Positions 6,388 to 9,549 of a stretch of 9,549 nucleotides of DNA are shown here, one piece after another. The DNA lies in contig SXHS01000301.1 of assembly GCA_005773145.1 (NCBI GenBank), positions 1 to 9,549 on the forward strand, in the 5' to 3' direction. Origin of the DNA: Planctomycetaceae bacterium. GTDB lineage: Bacteria; Planctomycetota; Planctomycetia; Pirellulales; Pirellulaceae. Below the pieces are notes generated by a model that had not been told where the DNA came from, made no database searches, and saw only the letters and a list, made by a program, of their open reading frames with translations. The translations under genes and the position numbers were made by a program. Within the stretch, counting starts at the first letter, position 1. Each line of letters starts with the position of its first letter.

Positions 6388-7473
6388 ATGCAAGAACTGT
6401 TGCAAACATTGATCGAGGCCATTCGCGCCGGCCGCGCTCTTGCCTATTGTCGGCTCGTCGAAACACGCGGTTCAACGCCTCAGAAATCAGGGGCACTCAT
6501 GCTGGTGCATGCGAATGGCCAACAGTGCGGCACACTAGGGGGGGGATGTGTCGAAGCGGAAGTGAAGCGGCGGGCCGTGGCTTCGCTCATCTCCGGCGTG
6601 CCAACCGTGCATACCTTTCATCTCGACAACGATTATGGGTGGGATGACGGTCTGATTTGCGGTGGACGCATGCGCGTGTTGGTCTGCCCAGTACACGAGG
6701 CATGGGCCACTCGCTACTTCTCCCGGCTGGCCGAGGCGGTGGCTGCTGGGCAGGGCGTGACCGAGGTCATTGCCTACGAGTCGGCGTCCGCAGAGACCCC
6801 TGTGCCGCAGATGGTTTTGTTCGCGGACGATCAGCGGTTGTTGGCGACGTTGCCGGATCCAACGACTTGGAATCTCGACCCTGTGCGCGAGCATCTAGTG
6901 CCACTGTCCCATCGGCCCCGCCCGTACGTCGTAGAGGGGATGGCCTATTTGCCCGTCCTGCCCCGTTGCCGATTGCTGATCGTAGGAGGCGGGCATGTCG
7001 GTAAGGCGGTCGCCGATTTGGCTTATGACTTGGATTTTGACGTTTGGGTGGTGGATGATCGGGACGAGTTCGTGTCGGAAGATCGATTTCCTCGCGCGCG
7101 ACGGCGTATATCGGGCGTGGTTCGTGACCTGCTGCCCCAAGTAGAGGTCACCCCCGACACCTATTGCCTGATTGTTACCCGTGGCCACAATCACGACGAA
7201 CAAGCCCTGGAACAGTTGGTGCAACGAGGAGCGCGATACGTGGGCATGATCGGCAGCCGTCGCAAGATCCGAATGATTTTTGAGGATCTGCAGGGCTTGG
7301 GAGTCCCCATGTCGGCACTGCAAGCCGTCCATGCGCCCGTGGGCATTCCGATTGGTTCCCAAACGGTGGCTGAAATCGCAATCAGCATCTGCGCGGAATT
7401 GGTTGCACATCGCAATGGTGCGGGGATCATCCCAGGCAGTCCCGCCAACATCTCGGGGGCAACTCCAGAGTGA
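6388..7473 (+). CDS. xdhC: XdhC/CoxI-family molybdenum cofactor chaperone
   Basis: This 361-residue protein has both domains of the XdhC family. The N-terminal CoxI domain carries ETRGSTPQKSGALM (25-38), CGTLGGGCVEAEV (47-59) and DDGLICGGRMRVLV (86-99). The C-terminal Rossmann domain carries LLIVGGGHVGKAVADLA (196-212), the following acidic strand end VVDDRDEF, TRGHNHDEQAL (264-274) and YVGMIGSRRK (284-293). Known XdhC proteins bind the Mo cofactor, protect it while the terminal sulfur is added, and hand it to the large subunit without becoming part of the enzyme. The ATG at 6388 is preceded by only a weak GAGA, so translation may depend on the upstream genes. A G8 tract (6538-6545) encodes the conserved GGGC. 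It overlaps the next gene by 4 bases, consistent with the known XdhC-MocA partnership. Confidence 0.95.
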   Translation: MQELLQTLIEAIRAGRALAYCRLVETRGSTPQKSGALMLVHANGQQCGTLGGGCVEAEVKRRAVASLISGVPTVHTFHLDNDYGWDDGLICGGRMRVLVCPVHEAWATRYFSRLAEAVAAGQGVTEVIAYESASAETPVPQMVLFADDQRLLATLPDPTTWNLDPVREHLVPLSHRPRPYVVEGMAYLPVLPRCRLLIVGGGHVGKAVADLAYDLDFDVWVVDDRDEFVSEDRFPRARRRISGVVRDLLPQVEVTPDTYCLIVTRGHNHDEQALEQLVQRGARYVGMIGSRRKIRMIFEDLQGLGVPMSALQAVHAPVGIPIGSQTVAEIAISICAELVAHRNGAGIIPGSPANISGATPE

Positions 7474-8102
7474 CCCAATCTCGCTCCGTGTGCACCTATG
7501 CCGTGATCCCCGCCGCCGGTGAAAGCCGACGTATGGGTCAGCCCAAGCTCTTGCTCCCCTATGGCGACTCGACGGTCATCGACCAAGTATTGCGAACTTG
7601 GATAACGCCACTCGTCACGCGGGTCATCGTGGTCGTGCGCGGCAACGATGCGCCTTTACAGGCTCGTTGTCAGCAATACGACGTCGATGTCGTGTGGTTG
7701 CCGGAAACCACCTGCGATATGAAGGCATCGGTGAAGGCCGGTTTGGATTATATCGAGCATCGTTACCAACCGATATCAAGTGACCGATGGTTGTTGGCGC
7801 CAGCGGACATGCCGTTGCTGGAGCCGAGCACGCTGGAGTGCGTTCTGTCGGCGGCGGATGCCCGACCTGAGCGAATGATCGTGGCCACCTATCAGGGACG
7901 TCGTGGCCATCCTTTGCTGATTCCTTGGCAGTTTTTGCCAGCCATTCGGGCGCTCGGTCAGGACCAGGGAATCCGCGATTTGCTGGACCGGCACGGCGTC
8001 GATTCGGTCGCCTGCCAGGATCCCCATATCCTGGATGATTTGGACACGCGCGAAGATTACGAGCGGCTACTCGGTCACGCGAACCGAGTTGGGACGGAGT
8101 AG
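7470..8102 (+). CDS. mocA: Molybdenum cofactor cytidylyltransferase-type nucleotidyltransferase (MocA/MobA family)
   Basis: The product has 210 residues, full length for a MobA-like NTP transferase. The N-terminal nucleotide-binding motif PAAGESRRMGQPKLLLP (14-30) has the AAG form and the Q-x-K ending usual for MocA rather than the AGG of MobA. LAPADMPLL (109-117) supplies a metal-binding Asp, and GHPLLIP (146-152) and DLDTREDY (190-197) are typical of the MocA group. MocA joins CTP to molybdopterin-Mo to give molybdopterin cytosine dinucleotide, the cofactor form used by many enzymes of this family. The GTG start overlaps the xdhC stop as GTGA, so the pair is probably translationally coupled. 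Its 3' end overlaps the convergent gene by 36 bases. The base it uses (CTP or GTP) is inferred from motif and context. Confidence 0.9.
   Translation: MTQSRSVCTYAVIPAAGESRRMGQPKLLLPYGDSTVIDQVLRTWITPLVTRVIVVVRGNDAPLQARCQQYDVDVVWLPETTCDMKASVKAGLDYIEHRYQPISSDRWLLAPADMPLLEPSTLECVLSAADARPERMIVATYQGRRGHPLLIPWQFLPAIRALGQDQGIRDLLDRHGVDSVACQDPHILDDLDTREDYERLLGHANRVGTE
8067..8102. repeat. Nested inverted repeats in the convergent gene overlap (possible bidirectional terminator)
   Basis: The overlap of the two convergent genes is bounded by CTACTC (8067-8072) and GAGTAG (8097-8102), exact reverse complements that contain the stop codons of both genes. Inside lies a second perfect stem, ACTCGGT (8069-8075) with ACCGAGT (8083-8089), loop CACGCGA. 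The two stems share bases and exclude each other. No intergenic space or T-run is available, so if transcription stops here this element is the best candidate. As a result both proteins end in Thr-Glu. Confidence 0.6.
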
Positions 8103-8939
8103 CTCGGGGACGGTCTCCTCCTCGGCGGTGAGCCCCGTGGCGAATCGCAGCTCGCTCATGGTTTTTTCGGCATCCAGCATGCTGTCGGTGACTTCATCGA
8201 CTTGACCACTAATAAAGTCGGGCTCTTGTCGGTTGACTGCCATCTCGCTCAGCCCACGGATTTTGTTTTCCAGTCGATCGATCTCAAGTTCGACCAATTG
8301 AAAATTGTCGCGAGCTTTGGACAGGTTTTCGAGCCGGGCGCGGCTGGTCTCTAGGTTGTCCTCCAAGGTCTTACGGATTTTTTGTGCTTGGAGCTGCGCG
8401 GGATCCGAGGGGGTCTGTTTCAGCCGCTGCTCTAACTCGTGAACATCGGCTTGGATTTGGGATTCGCTGGTCTTTTGCAGGAACCGCGACAACGTGAATT
8501 GCGCGTAGAGCAGCCGCAAATAGATCCACAGCAACCGATCCAGTCCGGCTAACTGAAAATGGTCGAGTGACTCGCTGCTGCCGGTGTGGTCAGGATCTTG
8601 CAGAGCCGCGGCGATCTGTTGGAGGTCCAGACACTGACGCCGCAGCGACTCGAAGCGTTCCAGGTATTCACGTGGGAGCGCGCGGGTAATGGTTTGCAGC
8701 GTCTTGGCAGCATCGACATTTCCCACTTGCCGTTTGACCTTGGCCTCTTGCGCCTCGATGTAGGCCTGGTAACGTGGATGTGACGCGAGCAGGCCCAGGT
8801 AGGCGATTTCCCCGGCCGCCAACAACGGAAGCACGACCTGTTCGGTGCCTGTCAGAAACGCTGCCGCAGTACCACCGACTGCTACGAGCAAATTCCAATG
8901 GTAAAAAAACGCGGTCTTAACGTATTTGAACATGCCCAT
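8067..8939 (-). CDS. Unrecognised protein with N-terminal membrane hairpin and long coiled coil
   Basis: I do not recognise a named family. From the ATG at 8939 the product has 290 residues. A short amphipathic start (MGMFKYVKTAFFYHW) leads into two hydrophobic segments, about residues 15-30 and 34-53, separated by only a few residues. The rest is charged and helical, with strong heptad-like character at about 158-233, rich in Leu/Glu/Arg/Gln, and an acidic tail. This suggests a membrane-anchored cytoplasmic coiled coil. The frame also allows a TTG at 8945 and an ATG at 8933. None has a good ribosome binding site, but all overlap the end of the ATPase gene (by 17-29 bases), so coupled translation is likely. 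The overlap ties it to the ABC transporter; a structural or regulatory partner is inference only. Confidence 0.8.
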   Translation of the reverse strand: MGMFKYVKTAFFYHWNLLVAVGGTAAAFLTGTEQVVLPLLAAGEIAYLGLLASHPRYQAYIEAQEAKVKRQVGNVDAAKTLQTITRALPREYLERFESLRRQCLDLQQIAAALQDPDHTGSSESLDHFQLAGLDRLLWIYLRLLYAQFTLSRFLQKTSESQIQADVHELEQRLKQTPSDPAQLQAQKIRKTLEDNLETSRARLENLSKARDNFQLVELEIDRLENKIRGLSEMAVNRQEPDFISGQVDEVTDSMLDAEKTMSELRFATGLTAEEETVPELLRPNSVRVTE

Positions 8940-9549
8940 GCTCAAGCTTCACGATGAGGTCTCTCAGGAAGGCGACCGTTTCCTGAAATCGGGTCTCTTT
9001 CTGCATCTGCTGGGCCGGCCGGTCGGCCGGCTGAATCTCAAGTTCCTCAAGTATAGTTCCTGGGGCTCGGCTGAACACGTAGGCTCGATCACCCAGAAAC
9101 ACGGCCTCCTCGATCGAATGAGTTACAAAGAACACCGTCGCGTGGACATCCCGCCATAGCGAGACCAGCAGGTCCTGCATGTTCATGCGGGTCATGGGGT
9201 CCAAGGCACCGAACGGTTCGTCCATCAGAATGATGCGCGGTTTGAGGATCAATGTGCGAGCGATAGCCACGCGCTGACGCATCCCTCCGGAGAGTTCGTG
9301 CGGAAATTTCTCCGCGTCCTTGGAAACATCCAGAACCACTTTGCGAATCCACTCCCGACCGATTTCAAACCGTTCCTTGCGGGCCACGCCTTGGCATTCC
9401 AGGCCAAACGTGATGTTCTCCAGGACGGAACGGTGGTCCAAGCTGGTGTAGTCCTGAAAGACCATGCCTCGGTCCGGGCCCGGACCCGTCACGGGCCGAT
9501 TCATAACCAGGACGTTGCCCGTGGTGGCCGGATGTTGGGGAGCGAGCCC
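8917..9549 (-). CDS. ABC transporter ATP-binding protein, NitT/TauT (SsuB/TauB-like) type (partial, N-terminus beyond right edge)
   Basis: The minus-strand frame is open from the window edge to a TAA at 8917-8919, giving 210 residues that lack the N-terminal 50-60, including Walker A. Seen in order (fragment numbering): the segment TGNVLVMNRPVTGPGPDRGMVFQD with Q-loop Gln32, the signature LSGGMRQRVAIARTL (86-100), Walker B IILMDEP (106-112), the D-loop GALD (114-117) and the H-loop His144 in FVTHSIEEAVFLGDRAYVFS. The GPGPDRGMVFQ block and the SIEEAVFL helix are typical of nitrate/sulfonate/taurine/pyrimidine-type importers. The usual LLPW after the Q-loop is replaced by LDHR. The protein energises an inner-membrane permease expected beyond the right edge, with a periplasmic binding protein likely nearby. 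Substrate unknown. Its last 23 bases overlap the coiled-coil gene. Confidence 0.93.
   Translation of the reverse strand, partial: GLAPQHPATTGNVLVMNRPVTGPGPDRGMVFQDYTSLDHRSVLENITFGLECQGVARKERFEIGREWIRKVVLDVSKDAEKFPHELSGGMRQRVAIARTLILKPRIILMDEPFGALDPMTRMNMQDLLVSLWRDVHATVFFVTHSIEEAVFLGDRAYVFSRAPGTILEELEIQPADRPAQQMQKETRFQETVAFLRDLIVKLEHGHVQIR
9014..9031. repeat. GC-only 7-bp hairpin near the 3' end of the ABC ATPase gene
   Basis: GCCGGCC (9014-9020) and GGCCGGC (9025-9031) form a perfect stem around the loop GGTC. It encodes the PADRPAQ segment about 33 codons before the ATPase stop. In mRNA it would be a very stable structure shortly upstream of the coupled downstream gene. No T-run follows, so it is not a standard terminator. 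Confidence 0.4.
9471..9495. repeat. Adjacent perfect palindromes within the ABC ATPase gene
   Basis: GGTCCGGGCCCGGACC (9471-9486) is a perfect 16-bp palindrome, and CCCGT-C-ACGGG (9485-9495) directly overlaps its end. Both lie in codons for the conserved TGPGPDRG block, so coding constraint in GC-rich DNA is enough to explain them. Confidence 0.5.

Noticed and set aside
1..9549. tRNA or rRNA genes, CRISPR array, insertion sequence ends, transposase or integrase
   Set aside because: Looked for and not seen; nearly all of the window is covered by recognisable coding sequence.

Overview
The window is GC-rich, densely coding bacterial DNA. The gene repertoire best fits a planctomycete (Pirellulales-like): a Tat-exported Gfo/Idh/MocA-family oxidoreductase stands next to a secreted SGNH/GDSL hydrolase, a pairing I associate with that phylum. 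This assignment is an inference from gene families, with no rRNA or other marker gene to support it.

Layout. (1) Positions 1-1217, minus strand: the N-terminal 405 residues of a Tat-exported NAD(P)-dependent oxidoreductase whose C-terminus lies beyond the left edge. (2) 1218-1461: a divergent intergenic region with two short perfect hairpins and the ribosome binding sites of both flanking genes. (3) 1468-8102, plus strand: seven tightly spaced genes, namely a secreted SGNH hydrolase, the three subunits of a xanthine-dehydrogenase-family molybdenum hydroxylase (FAD, [2Fe-2S], Mo), a small MoaD/ThiS-like protein, XdhC, and a MocA-type nucleotidyltransferase. (4) 8067-9549, minus strand: a NitT/TauT-type ABC transporter ATPase, cut by the right edge before its Walker A motif, followed with overlap by a protein with a membrane hairpin and a coiled coil that I do not recognise. 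The two blocks are convergent and their last genes overlap by 36 bp.

How the genes work together. The central block is a self-contained enzyme-plus-cofactor module. The three subunits form an (alpha-beta-gamma)2-type hydroxylase that passes electrons from Mo to two [2Fe-2S] clusters and then FAD. MocA probably makes the cytosine dinucleotide form of the molybdenum cofactor. XdhC probably holds that cofactor for sulfuration and insertion. The MoaD-like protein may supply sulfur to the dithiolene or to a cofactor step dedicated to this enzyme. The Mo subunit keeps the catalytic Glu and the active-site Arg, but has Ile where true xanthine dehydrogenases have the purine-binding Glu. It also has an unusual DIGGTR sequence in place of the usual GQG-type cofactor loop. 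Its substrate is therefore probably not xanthine and cannot be named from sequence.

Most worth following up: the non-xanthine active site, the embedded MoaD-like gene, the membrane/coiled-coil protein coupled to the ABC ATPase, and the nested palindrome inside the convergent gene overlap. No tRNA, rRNA, CRISPR array, insertion sequence or transposase was seen.
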